Shown piece after piece: positions 9,242 to 21,185 of a stretch of DNA of 64,000 bases. Source of the stretch: Arthrinium phaeospermum. Taxonomy: Eukaryota; Ascomycota; Sordariomycetes; Amphisphaeriales; Apiosporaceae. The notes under the pieces were generated by a model. That model saw nothing but the letters and a program-made list of their open reading frames with translations. It made no database searches and was not told the origin of the DNA. The DNA lies in contig QYRS01000002.1 in NCBI GenBank assembly GCA_006503535.1, positions 558,001 through 622,000 on the forward strand, written 5' to 3'. A program made the translations under genes and the position numbers. Numbering within the stretch: position 1 is the stretch's first letter; each line of letters opens with the position of its first letter.

Positions 9242-12200
9242 GTTTATTAAGTTGAATGAATAGAATCTGTGCTCAATCAAACTCCCGACCCTCCAGAGCC
9301 CATAGGTCTCAGCCGCAAACATTTTACGTGATGCTTTTGGCTCAAGCACGAAGTCTAACTGCGCATTAATGCACACCAGCCTGCGAATCGAACGAAGGAC
9401 CCTTCATACTTGGATGATGAAGCCGGTAAGCGACTTGCGGTGTTTATTCCTTCCTTATTTAGTGTTTATTCTACGTTATCCCAGTGTCTCACGATGGAAA
9501 GAGGAACCGTTTATTCGAGAAAGTCCCGTTATTCCCTATATCGAAGCAGACATGGCCAAATAATACTGGTACTGGAGATAATCATTACTTCATTGGAGAA
9601 CAAGAGTATAATGCCTTCTATAACACAATTTGAAGGGTGGTACGCAATTGTTCGAAAACACGTTGAAGTTCTTGCCTGGCGTTTCTGCGACAGCTTTCCC
9701 AACAATCTGGTCTTTGAATGCTCAAATGCGCCATCATTACAATATTCTACGTATTTAATTACATTCAAACATGGACCAACTTAATTCGCAAAAACAGTTG
9801 AACATTACGTCTACGCATGATTGAATCCCACATGGTTAGCTGGAAACTATATCACCAACTACGTACGTATGCGTGTAGCTCTCGTGGCCTAGGATGCATA
9901 GTTGGGTACATATTCATACTCAGCATCAGAAAACCTGGCTGCAGCTTTCCCAAAGGCTCTCCTCTCCTTGGCTAAATACACAGAGATCAGTCAATTGACA
10001 TGACCACCGCAATACATGCGCTGACGGATCGTGTGTTGCCTGCTGTTCAAATCAACTCTCGGCGCCAGGGTGCCAGACAACCCAATGCGGTGCGACACTT
10101 GCCAAGACGCTGACAGCCAACAGCTGGATTCCTCAGCCTCTTTCTCATGCATCGTGGAAGCTCGATCAAGAGGACTGCGCATGAAATCAAGATTCCCTTC
10201 CGCCTCGGCCAAACCATCTCGTGATCCTGTTTCCGAAGGCAAAAACATTCGTCAACCACAAGTACAACTTCAGGATGGCACTATTCCCACCATCTCCATT
10301 CAAAAGTACAGACCATGGGACGTAACGTGCTGTGAGATTGTGTGAGCGCATGGAAATGACGATGAGCGGCGGGCAGTGCATCAAGCGGAAGAGGACCAAG
10401 TAGTAGCAAGTCGACGATCTCGGAAGAGGCCTCCTAGTGGCATGTTAAGTGCCAGGCTGTGTCGTATGAGGGGTTCATGCACCTCTATCCGGAGCCCATC
10501 GGGCGCTAGATGTGGCGATGCGGTCCACGAGATGTTCTAAGACCTCTAGGTTGCTGCCACAAAGCTGTCGCCGAGCTAGGGCGATGGGAAGGGAGGAAGG
10601 GGTCACTCGTCGGGCGGTCGGTAGCATCGCCAGTGAGGCCTCCACGGTTGGGTCTCTTTGCGTGCTGCAGGACGCCCGGCTGGGCTAGGAATCGACGACC
10701 TGGTCGACGAGAGCTGCTTATCGCATGCGCGTTTACAGCTGGCTGGGCTGAGGCGTAGACGCGGAAACTGGACTCAAGGACAAGGGATATTTTCGACTTG
10801 TGTGTTGGCACTACATTGCCTACGATAATATTTGAGAGGGAAGCAAGAAGGGAATGAACATGAGGACCGAAAATGACGCATCGCTTCCTCCGAGACGTCT
10901 CCACCATCAACGCAGTTTTTGATTGGCAATCTGCAAGCTCAGCTACAAATCAGGTTAACTATTGTGATACAACACATATTAAGCCTCTGAATCTATTCAA
11001 GTGATCCATGTCATGTTATTTCGGTCTAGGTCCTGGTCTAGGTTGGTCGCCTGTATGTGGCCACCCGTCGACCAATCACTTAATACCGTTCGTACGCCCG
11101 GATCCGTGTAATTATAATTCGACGTCTGCGACCTGGTCCCGGATGATGTCTTTATTCCCAATACTTTGTCCAGCATGAAAATATACGAACTCGCATATGT
11201 TTCCATCCTGTTCTTCTGTGCTGATATTCTTGTACCAAGAAGTGTTTCCTTCAACTTTAAACTATATGCATTCATATCGATGATATGACGTCTCAGTTCA
11301 GGGGCCGAACCGTGAACTAATAATACGGTTCTCTACAACTTTCTACCGTCAACTGGTCAGTACTCGATGTATGTTCTGCTGATCACGGCGTTTTTTGCCA
11401 ACTGCTGTTCCCTTGCATGTTAGACGCATTACTTGTATTGTAGCCCATCACTTCGCTGCTCTTGGATATTGTTCAAATATGCTTCTATTCAATGGCAAAG
11501 ATATCCACTCTTGGGACTATACTGTCTTGGAACAGGCTATTGATCATCTTCAAATATACCTCCCATCTCGCTGCAGACCTGGGGATACATACACGCACTT
11601 CATCGTACTCCCTCAGTCTACGACATAGGCTTTAGTCTATGCAGCACCATTGCCTGGAGCATCTCACATATCAAGCAACTCTGAGACTGCCAGAGACGTC
11701 AATCACCAAGAACTAGTTTGACCCATCTGAGGTCCCCTTGACTCAAGTGAGATGTACAACTGCTTCCATACCAGTTGGTCTCCCATATGGTACTCATGCT
11801 CCCCAAAAGATCTCAGCCGTGAATAATATCCATTCATGTCACCCCCCAACAGATAGTCGCCCGTGTGGAGATACGAACCTTCCGAGGTGTCTACCCATGG
11901 GTCGTTAAGAAGTCAGCGACTGCATCCCCATGCTGACAGCCATGCTGATTCTGCAGGCCTTATCGTCCAAGCGGCTCGGCATTGCGATTGGTGCAATCCT
12001 CCGAGGGTAATATGTGCGATCCAGAGGCCCCGAGTGCCTCAAGTGTTCGGGGCAAGATGTCTTGGAAGAGCTGAAAACGAAGCTGCCGTGTCTCCTTCCT
12101 CAATCTGTCTGTGTGCCAGGTGAATCGACCAAAGTCGTTCGTGCTGTCTCGAAGCATTGTCCCAGATCTTACACGATGGCTTGGCTATCGTAGCGCAGTA

Positions 12201-12549
12201 TCTGAACAAAGTTTCTCTAGTGAGCCTGCGGTGTTTCAGTTGGAAGTGCTTTCATCTCCGGGGTGCTGAGAATGGGGTTGAATTAGTACCATAGTTTTTC
12301 AAGATGTGCGGTCAAGGAGATCGTATCTGCAGCACCTAGCCTATAATATGCAAGCGACGTCATGTGAGGGGCTATATTAATAACCCTATCCCTCTGAGCG
12401 AGAGGCGGTGTGAATGAGCGCATCGTGGATTCTGCAAGACGCACCCGGAGCTGTGGCTGTGGCTGGCCACGATCAATTTTGCAAACCCACGAAGTTATGT
12501 TTCGTTTGAAAGATACTGCTCAGTTTAATTTGAAAGCGACGACAAGACC
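9242..12549. other. Gene-poor region, 3.3 kb
   Basis: No conserved coding signal that I can support. Frames are short on both strands and overlap. A weakly protein-like stretch on either strand near 11.9-12.2 kb (for example VCVPGESTKVVRAVSKHC on the plus strand) could not be built into a model. The base composition is unremarkable and I see no transposon ends. Confidence 0.4.
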
Positions 12550-12967
12550 ATGCGGCACCGGCATGGTCAAGAGCGATTTACTCGTAAGATCTCGGCAAGC
12601 GGGGTTGGAGAAGCCAACTACATCGAATTGGACGAAGATCATGTCAAGGAACATGGACCAAGGGGCAAGAAGGTCGTTGTTTGGACATGTGTAGGTTCGA
12701 ATTCTGACTGAAGAAGCACGTGCTGACCCTAATGGAATGGAAACTTACCAATTGGCTCTTTCTGAACAGTGCTTTTGCTGGCATACCCCCATGCCTATCC
12801 GTCTCGATCCATGCGAAAGCTGCGGGACACCACGTTGCGCAAACTGTCGAGTCGAAACTGTCAAAAAGAGTGGGCGACCTTGCAATACACCTTGTCCATA
12901 TGATTCTGCCTTGTCGCCCACAGGAGACGGCATGGCAGAGGAGATGGTGTGGACGAAAGTGGCGTAG
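12550..12967 (+). CDS. Small protein with a two-pair zinc-ribbon-like Cys cluster
   Basis: Two exons, 12550-12690 and 12770-12967, with a 79-bp intron (donor GTAGGT, branch CTGAC, acceptor ACAG) in phase 0. The joined product is 112 residues. The splice creates WTC-CFCW, so that C-x2-C precedes a second cluster, CESCGTPRCANC (C-x2-C-x4-C-x2-C). This spacing resembles the short zinc-ribbon modules of many filamentous-fungal proteins of unknown function. The N-terminal 40 residues are basic then acidic (YIELDEDHVKEHGPRGKK). The start is uncertain: an in-frame stop lies just upstream, but an extra 5' exon is possible. No function assigned. Confidence 0.45.
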
Positions 12968-13865
12968 TTTTAGTGGTAAAGGCTCCCCGTCATCTCCCGA
13001 CCGTCCAAGGCAGGCTGCCCAGGCTAATAAGTAAGCTGTGCACCACCACTAGATTGTGTTCGCCTGGCTGCAAACGAAGAGGCGTGTCGTTTCAACACTG
13101 GCTGCCGTCTTGCACAGTCACACTGCTCGGGCGAAAACCTCGACATGTTCCAGCAGCGGATGACCAGAACGGGAGCTAGCTCGGGCCAAAGAATCAATCA
13201 AGCGAGCCTGGTGACTCTGAATAGTGGCATCTTTCGCATCCGTGATCATGGGGTGTTTGGGTATCTACTGCGGATCATGCAGCATACATCATTGGGTATG
13301 AATGTACTTGATGCTCGGTAGGGGGCGAAAGAACCTGCTTGAATATCAACTTCTCCAATGATTGCATTCGATCTTTAGTATGCATGATCTAATCATCCAA
13401 TGGGTATTGAGTCTTGGGAAATAAGGCAACCATGACGACGCCATGCTTTTCAACAAGGCGACCGCGCTTCGGGCCGCAACTACTGCATGAGATAGGGTGC
13501 CCCAAGTCCAATCGACTAGTTCATGAATTGACGGAATGTTCTTCTTGTCTCAAGTGGAGGACTCACCGCTCGGAAACATCTAATGATATACCATCGTCAA
13601 ATTCATGGTCTGTTCTAGTGCTGTAGGCAAGGCGAGACATCCAGTTTCGTTGTGCGTAGTTCGGACCCGCGGCCCTGGGTATAAACATCAAAGGTCGCCA
13701 TCCATGATAAAGTTGGAACTGACTTGTCACTTTACCTTGAGATCAGTCACTGCCAGACATAGACATCACATACGTCCGGCCATACAGGATGTCACTACCC
13801 TACCTCTCCTCCACCACTGTCATCACCATCCGTTCTGTCTGCCTCGATGCACGATTTCGCCAATC
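12968..13865. other. Intergenic region upstream of the CorA-like gene
   Basis: About 900 bases without a supportable gene. The last 100 bases before 13866 are pyrimidine-rich (CTACCTCTCCTCCACC) and look like a leader. The reading frame is open upstream to 13605 but without an equally good start. Confidence 0.35.
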
Positions 13866-16250
13866 ATGTCTAGCACTTCTGATACCTCCCGTTCCAACAC
13901 TTCCTTCAACTGGGAAACAAATGATATGAGCCAGACTGATGAAGACACCCCTTACCTGGAAAGGAAAGAGTCTTTCTTGGGTCCATTAGTTGATCCACTT
14001 GACGAATTCCTGGCGATTCCTAAACACTTGCCCGCACAACGTCTCCTTCGGTTGTTCCATCCATTATGCAACAATCAGTCTGTCCTCGATCACATGTCCG
14101 AGAAACTTCCGCAACTACGTCACAATGCCGTATGGCTAGATGATAGTAGCCCGGAGCAAGGCCGCAGGGACTATAGCGGTCCTATGACAAATGACAAGTT
14201 TCTAAGGAATCTTAAGCTAAAGGTGCTTACCTAGTCTCTTCTCATGCTTGGAATTGGCGAGCTAACAAGAAAGCAGCGGCTTGGACAAAAGGGGTATCCA
14301 GATGCCCGCATCAGATGCATGTACGAACGTGATAAGTCATTACTCAGAGTTATGGACCCGTTTCTGATATTTACAGTCACATCCCTGACCCTAGCCACAA
14401 TACTGTCAGCAGTATCATATGTAGGGCACCCTGGAACCAAAGAACGGTTTTAAGAGACTACATGAAACGATACATCAAGGCTGAAGGACTGATGAAGGTA
14501 TGCATCTTGGTAAGTAATTTGTTTCTGCTTTTCTTTGGTAGTAAACTTTAAGCTGTGACTAATGATAAATAGCCAGGGGAGAACGAGAGTAAAGCTTTCG
14601 TTATGGAATTTCACTTACCATACTTTGCGTGGCGGGACCAGGATACCGGAAGCAACTGTGAAGACCTCCGAAGAACTATTGATGGCAGACCCCTCAGGAA
14701 GTTACAGGACATGTCCTTCCTTTCACGGACTTCGGAATCAGGCATGGAGAACGAAAAAGCCAAAAAGGTTGACTATCTGTATGAAGCCCAGTCATCATGT
14801 GTGATAACTGGCTACAACAACTCATATTGGACCGCAATTTCTTTTTCCGACACATATTTCTATCCAGGCGCAAACAACAACGATGTATCGGTTTGTGGGG
14901 ACAATGAGGATATGTTGCCATACTACGAGGGGGATGATGAAGACGAAGCCACGGATCCTCTGACCATTGGCAACTCGGCTGTTCTACATAACGGACTGGA
15001 CCCTAGGCATTATTTTCTCTCGATACTGGACGCCAGGTTGGATAAAATCAAAGACGAATGGGAATTCATTGAAGATGAAATGTCGTCAAGAGTCTTAGAC
15101 TATGTGAGTAACCCCTCTCTAATAGATTGCCTCCCCTTTTACCTCTTCTGAAAACGATCTGGCATCCAACGTGCTCATTTGTACTGCCTCCCCTTTGAAT
15201 GGACAAATTACTTAAACGCAACTATCTATGTAGTTGAGTAATCCGCCCATTACATCCCCATCGGCGAATCTGACGCTAGCATCTACGGATGGTCATGCGA
15301 AAGCGGCCGATGAAAGCTACAGATGGGTATCCGCAGTCATGTATCTTCTTAAGAACCTTCTGGACAGGTTGGACAAAGTGATTAGGGCCCACAGCATCTT
15401 TGAGGGAGGCGGTCTTGTCAAACTTACCGGCCCAGATCCTTCATCGCTACTACAACTTCCGATCCAGAGGATTCGACAGTCTATCGACGAGCTGTGCAAC
15501 ATCTATAACAATCTGTCTACACTAAGTCAGAACGCCAAGGTTTTTGAGGACCAAGTGAGTCGAACCTTGCGAAGAACATGTCTAAGCATCTAATTCTAAT
15601 GCTCCTGTCAGCTTGTCTTGCATCTTTCAGTCGCGGGGAACTACGTCACGGTCTTACAACAAGCAAACTTCTCGACGAATTCTACATACGTAGGTAATGG
15701 ATGATGACTGTTGGAATGGATGCCCCACTGACTAGGCGATTAGATATTCTACTTCGGAGCTCCAACGCTGGCTGCCGGCCTTTTCCAGGCCAACATCTTG
15801 GGTGAGAAGTTGACACTTGTTTGGTTCGTTCTGGTAACATGGGCAATCATTGTCTTGGGTTCCGTGATCCAGAAAAAGCGAGATGGATACAATTGGTCTC
15901 AGATACTGTGTTCATTGACCTTTGGGCTGCTGCCCCGCCCAGACCCTGACCGAGGTGACGGACCTGGTAGATCAGGTCTGTGGCAAACACCAGACGCCTC
16001 TACGTTCTGGCACGAAACGATACCCAAGAGACGGTATACAATGCTACCTCAAGGGCTTACAATGAAACAAGACCAGGCTGGGCGTAGCAGTACATGGAGT
16101 ACTGGTGATTCGAACAAGCGGTTCGATCACAGCGAGGATAGGAGTGGGCATAGGGGCCATCATTTGCCAATGGAGAATGTTGCTGGGCCTTCATATCCAG
16201 AACAAGCCCATATTAGAGCGAGACAGCCTCCTCCATCAAGTTATAATTGA
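13866..16250 (+). CDS. CorA-like fungal membrane protein (putative Mg2+ transporter superfamily), seven exons
   Basis: My model: exons 13866-14222, 14277-14320, 14377-14509, 14573-15103, 15234-15554, 15612-15689 and 15744-16250, total 656 residues. All introns are GT..AG (54, 56, 63, 130, 57 and 54 bp) and all joins keep frame. Family landmarks appear in order: YPDARIRC joined to IHIPDPSHNTVSS, FVMEFHLPYFAWR, PLRKLQDMSFL, YLYEAQSSCVITGYNNSYW (an exchange from the usual CVVTG), DPLTIG, DPRHYFLSILDARL, then helical segments. Two closely spaced C-terminal membrane helices follow (IFYFGAPTLAAGLFQANIL and LTLVWFVLVTWAIIVLGSVI), and a long polar tail. No GMN motif of bacterial CorA is present between the helices, as is common in these fungal relatives, so transport is inferred only from the architecture. 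Exon 2/3 is the least certain join. Confidence 0.7.
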
Positions 16251-17097
16251 TTCTCATTACCAACTACTTAATAGAAGCAGTGATTCATCCAATCAGAAGT
16301 GCTTGAACACAAAGATGTTGACTAGTGGCGGCGAGCTAGTACGCTTTTCTGAGTTCTCTAAAGAGGACGAAAAGCTTATTGTTCCCTCCGAATGTGTGCA
16401 TCCTGATTCGTCCGTTTCCAAAGCAGCCACCACATGTATTGATAGGCGAATCTCGGCGAGGATTTCCCCCTCCTTCTAACCCACTATGAGCAGTAGCAAT
16501 TCAGAATCCGTACTTGATCAATCGGCGATTGGCAACAGTGAGGATTACAATATGTGCGGCGATTCCAGAATGTAGGTATCCGCATACCCAACTGTTGATA
16601 TTATAGCGTTGGCTTTGATAAAAAGGGAGCATTGGTGTTACTTAGCTCGCCGGTTTAACCCCTCCTCTAGCGATAAAGTCGGGCCAATGTCTATCTCCGT
16701 TTGTCCAGAGGCTGACAGTTGTGAAGCGATCTGTTCGTGGCGACGGGCAATTGGTTGGCAAATATCAGCCTCAACCAATCACCCGGGCACTCCAAATGCA
16801 TGTGCGACCTTCATGAGAACCCAACGTCCTTGGGTGCAAATGCTCAAATGCTACCCAAGACTTGCGAAGGATTCTGATTGCTTCGGAAATCCCATGATTC
16901 ATTAGTTATCTATGCAGCCGCCTCACTTCATCGTCATGAGGCTCTGCTGATGCCATACTTTTGAAAGATGCCTAGGCCTCCATGAGCCCAAACATCCCCC
17001 CGACCAAACTATGCCTTGCAAGCAACTTGCAAGCAGCACTCCCTTCCGAAGTTAGAGATAGCTTCCGAACAAGACAGAAGAACTTGACCTTTTTGAC
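16251..17097. other. Intergenic region, about 850 bp
   Basis: No supportable gene. It separates the 3' end of the CorA-like gene from the ArgRS-like gene and should hold the latter's promoter. Confidence 0.35.
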
Positions 17098-19175
17098 ATG
17101 GTCAAAATGGCTAGCCTCACTGATCTCGAAGGACGGCTCGCCGGTCTCGGTCTAGAGCCCCCTTTCCCGGACGTCCCCGCAGCCAATGCCCTGACCAAAC
17201 CCATTGACATCTACCGGCTGCATCTCGCTAGCCTCATTGCTACAACATTAGAGTGCGACGTGGCGGCTGCCTATGAGGCAATCTTGACAGCTACTGACTT
17301 GACGCTGGCGGATCTGGCGGTTGTCGTGCCAAAATTGAAGCCGAAGGACGTCAAAGACATCAAGGAGTTCGCTATCGAGCTAGTCCAAAAGGTGTGGTTA
17401 CCTGGTGCTTTTTGTTGCTGCTCCAGGTTGATGCAATGAGAATGATGAGCTAATAGCCCCTTTTCCACTGATAGCTCCCCACCTCGCCCCTTTACGCGGT
17501 TCCGTATCCCGATGGAGTCCAGCTCCGCTTCTTCTTCTCCCAGAAGACCCTCCCTCTGCTGATGCTACCTTACATCCGCGAGCGGGGCACTACCTACGGC
17601 GAGGACCATGCTCAGGGCCTACAAGACCCGGCCAACCCGGACGGGGGCCGCAAGAAGATCGTCGTCGAGTCCTCGTCCCCCAACATCCCCGGCGACTTCA
17701 ACGGCAGCCACCTGCGGAGCACCATCATCGGCGGCTTCGTGGCCAAGATGTACGAGTGCATGGGCTGGGACGTAGTCCGGATGAACTACCTCGGCGACTG
17801 GGGCAAAGAAATGGCCCTCTTCGCGGTGGGGTGGGCCAAGTACGGCTCCGAGGAGGCGCTGGCAGCCGACCCGCTCGACCACATCATGGACGTCTTCGGC
17901 AAGATCAAGGCCGACTTCCAGCCCGAGACGGACGCCAGCAAGCAGGCCAAGAACGAGAACAAGAGCACGGCCGAGATCGAGAGCCAGGGCATCTTCGCCG
18001 AGCGCGACGGCTTCTTCAAGAGGCTCGAGGACCAGGACGAGGAGGCCCTCGCGTTCTGGACGCGGTTCCGCGACCTCGCCCTGGCCAAGCTCGGGCCCGC
18101 CTACGCCCGGCTCGGCGTCGCCTTCGACGAGTACTCGGGCGAGTCGCAGCCCCGCCAAGAAACCATGGCCGAGATCGAGGCCGCCCTCGCGGCCAACGGC
18201 GTGCTCCAGGAGAGCGACGGCTCGCAGATCATCAACTTCGAGGACCACGGCCACAAGGGGCTGGGCACCGTCATCGTCCGGGCCCGCACCGGCTCCAGCA
18301 CGTACTTTTTGCGCGACCTCGCGGCCGCGGTGGACCGCGAGAAGAAGCACGCGTTCGACAAGATGATTTATGTTGTTGCGTCGAAGCAGAACTCGCACTT
18401 TCAGCAGGTCTTCAAGACGCTCGAGCTGCTGGGCCGCGAGGACCTGGCTAAGAAGCTGCAGCATGTTAGTTTTGGCGACATCACCGGCATGGCGCCTCAC
18501 GTGAAGAAGACCATGTCCCTCGGCCGGATCCTCGACGAGGTCGCGGAGATTGTGCAGACCGCCGAAGCCGAGGGCGGAAAGGAGGGCGAGGATGGCGATG
18601 GCGACGCCGGTGACTGTGAAGACAAACCCGTCTCGGGTGGCGGCGGCGACCCGGCTGCGGTCGGTGGTCTGCTCTCGTTGGACCTGTTCGGGAAGCGGTC
18701 CCATGGCTACGCCTTCGACAAGAAACGCATGGCGGCCGAGGAGGGCGACTCGTGCCGCATGCTCCAGCGAGAGCACGCCAAGCTCGTCTCCGTCATCGCC
18801 GAGCTCAAGGGCGCGGATGGCGAGGAGGCCGGCGGCGGCGAGGACCCGACCCCGGATCACGCGGTGCTGCAGAAGGACGAGAGCATCGACCTGCTGCGGA
18901 TGATGGCGCAGTACCCCGACGTCACGGCCTCGACGTTCAAGGCGCTCGAGCCCCACGGTTTGTTGTCGTACCTGTCGCGGCTGGCGGAGGCGTCGTCGTA
19001 TGAGTTGGATGCTGAAGGGGATGATGGCGGCGATGAAGATGGGGCTGGGCCCAGTAGCGCGGCTCCTGAGGAGGAGACGGCTGAGAGCCGCAAGGCGAAG
19101 TTGATGTTGTATGAGTGCGTCAAGCAGGTCCTTGGCCATGGGATGAACTTGCTTGGGGTGCCCCCTATTTGCTGA
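17098..19175 (+). CDS. Arginyl-tRNA synthetase homologue with degenerate catalytic motifs
   Basis: Two exons, 17098-17391 and 17475-19175, with an 83-bp intron (donor GTGTGG, acceptor GATAG) in phase 0. The product is 664 residues (a second ATG at 17107 is also possible). The whole ArgRS plan is present: N-terminal additional domain (LEGRLAGLGLEPPFPD), Rossmann core (SSPNIPGDF, LRSTIIGGF, MNYLGDWGKE, FDEYSGESQ, FDKMIYVVASKQNSHFQQ) and anticodon-binding domain (LLRMMAQYPDV, LMLYECVKQVLGHGMNLLG). The HIGH signature, HAGH in cytosolic ArgRS, reads NGSH at residues 174-177. The MSK-type loop, MSTRKG in yeast, reads MAPHVKK. The conserved GDTGPYLQYAHARL region reads GDSCRMLQREHAKL. Acidic Gly/Asp/Glu-rich insertions occur near 18560-18660, 18810-18850 and 19005-19080. 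It may be a second, divergent ArgRS or a pseudo-enzyme. The frame is intact and the exon very GC-rich. Confidence 0.8.
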
Positions 19176-19604
19176 GTGAGCCCACTCACACATACACACA
19201 CGGGGCTTGAGGTGTTTGACATATTGGATCTGTTCTTTGGATGACTTTCGGTTCTTAGCTGGTCAGCGTTGCTGTTTTGGGGTATGATGATTACGATAAC
19301 GATGGTTCGTGTATTACAAGAAATTGCTTACAGAGTGTTATGATTACTACAACAGATTGATATCAACTGATCGCATAGATGGCGGTAAGGTCGTTACCGA
19401 GATCATGATGGGTGTATATGCTTTTTATTGCCGCGAGTGTTTCATACAATCTGGACCAACGACTTGTACCTCCAATGACCTCCTAAAGTACTGCTGCGCA
19501 AAGTATTGTACGAGAAATGAAGAAAGGAAATACCCTAACAAGGATGCCAGCACCCGTCCACCATCCGGCCTTCGGTCAGACCAGCCTGACGTTTTTTGAA
19601 CAGC
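19176..19604. other. Convergent 3' spacer
   Basis: About 430 bases between convergent genes (ArgRS-like and the isocitrate lyase/PEP-mutase family gene). It has a short CA-dinucleotide run (ACACATACACACAC near 19187) and no gene. Confidence 0.4.
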
Positions 19605-21085
19605 TCAGACTCCGCCCTTGAACGAAGCGCCTCCGGCGTTGAGATCCACATCCACTAGAACAGTCGTTAGTAATTTGCATCATTGGAAATCATGGCAGAG
19701 ACTTACTGCTGTGCTTCAACCCGCACACCTCAAACAGCGTAACCGGCGTCACATTCTTCGGCGTCCCCACGACGCCCTGGGTCTTGAGCCGCAGCAACGT
19801 CTCCTTGATGGCCAAGTAAGCCGGCGCCAGCGTCGCAAAGCTGAAAATCATGACGCGGAACCCCATCGCCCGCGCCTCGTCCACGGTGATGGTCGGGCTC
19901 TTGCCGTTCTCGACGCTGTTGAGCAGCAGCGGCCAGGGCGCCAGGTCCCGCACGCAGCGCTGCGCCTGCTCCCGCGTCTCGAACCCTTCTAACAAGCCGA
20001 CGTCGGCCCCCTCGTCCCGCGCCGCCCGCAGCCGCGCGATGCACTCGTCGTAGCCCAGCTGCTGCAGCGCGTCCGTCCGCGCGATCAGCACGAAGTCGGA
20101 TTGCAGGCGCACGCGCGCGGCGTGGGCGGCGCGGATCCGCGAGATGTACTCGTCGCGCGGGACGACTTTCTTGCCGCTTAGGTGGCCGCACCGCTTGGTT
20201 AGGACTTGGTCTTCCAGGTGGGCGCCTGCGACGCCGGCGCGGATGTATTGCTCTACTGTGCGGGCGGCCATGATGGGGCCTGTGGTTGGTTAGGGGCAAT
20301 GAGTCAGTGAGTGTAGTGATTAAGGGTAGGGGTAGGATGAAGGGAAGGCAAGCGGGTAGAATCGGGCGCGGACGGGAGGGGCTTGCCGCTGGGTTGCGGA
20401 GCATTAAGGGGGGCGAAACGGGGGCTGTGGAGTCTGGGGTTTGGGAGGGTCTGGGGATGGAAGAAGGGCCGACGTACCGCCGTAGCCAGTGTCCATGTCC
20501 GCAATGAGGGGAGGGCCGAAGGGGTCGAGGTTGGCGATCATCTCGGCGTTCTCACGCATCTCGTGTAATTGGGCAATGGCCAGGTCGGGCTGGCCCAGGC
20601 GCGAGGCGGTGGTGCCGGCTCCGGTCTATATCGCCGTGTAAGTCAACTAATCTGTAGTCTCAAGTCGGGCTACTTACCATGTACATGGCGTCAAAGCCGA
20701 GCTCGATGGCCGTGCGGGCAGAGAGACCATCGTAGACGCCGGGGCACACAATGAGCTCCTTGGTGTCGAAGATCATCTTGCGGAGCTTGGTGGCCCCTGA
20801 GCTGGGCTTGTTGACGGAGGCCATGACGCTGTTGAGCGGCAGCCAGCTCTCAGGCTGGCTGATCGGGAGCAGGCCCTCAGGCTGGATGACCGCGGCCGAG
20901 GGCTGGCTTGGGGGAAGCTGCACAGCATAGCTCTCTTCCTCGACAACTTCGGCCGTGTTGACGAGGGAGATGGGCTTGACGGGCGGTGCGATGTGATGGA
21001 TCTCGACTTCAGGGACAGGCTTGAGGGCGACGGGGGCTTCTGGCTCCATGCAGGAGACGGGCTCGAACTCCATGGAGGGAGACAT
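19605..21085 (-). CDS. Isocitrate lyase / PEP mutase superfamily enzyme, oxaloacetate-hydrolase-like
   Basis: Four exons: 21085-20678, 20625-20478, 20279-19707, 19654-19605. Introns are 52, 198 and 52 bp, all GT..AG and frame-consistent, with a CTAAC branch in the 198-bp intron. The product is 392 residues. Residues 1-95 are an unusual Pro/Glu/Val-rich extension. The catalytic barrel then begins at LRKMIFDTKELIVCPGVYDGLSA. Key sites are the metal-binding ADMDTGYGG and the catalytic loop KRCGHL, with its Cys present, so a C-C lyase or hydrolase rather than PEP mutase. HLEDQ and IARTDALQQLGYDE also fit. The short last exon gives the GGASFKGGV end. Overall it resembles fungal oxaloacetate acetylhydrolase (oxalate plus acetate from oxaloacetate), but 2-methylisocitrate-lyase-type or other substrates cannot be excluded. 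Confidence 0.85.
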
Positions 21086-21156
21086 CTTTGTGTAAAAGGG
21101 AATGGTGGAAATGGGGTTTAGAGTGCTATGCTTAGAATAAGAAGCTGGAGTCTGGG

Positions 21157-21185
21157 GATGTGATGTGATGTGATGTGTTGTGATG
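21157..21185. repeat. GATGT pentanucleotide microsatellite
   Basis: About five near-perfect tandem copies of TGATG in the presumed 5' leader or promoter of the isocitrate lyase/PEP-mutase family gene. Confidence 0.7.

Noticed and set aside
17619..19199. 526-codon open frame on the minus strand opposite the ArgRS-like gene
   Set aside because: It is the antisense of a GC-rich coding exon. The plus strand has clear family homology, while the minus frame is Leu/Arg/Val/Glu-rich without motifs.
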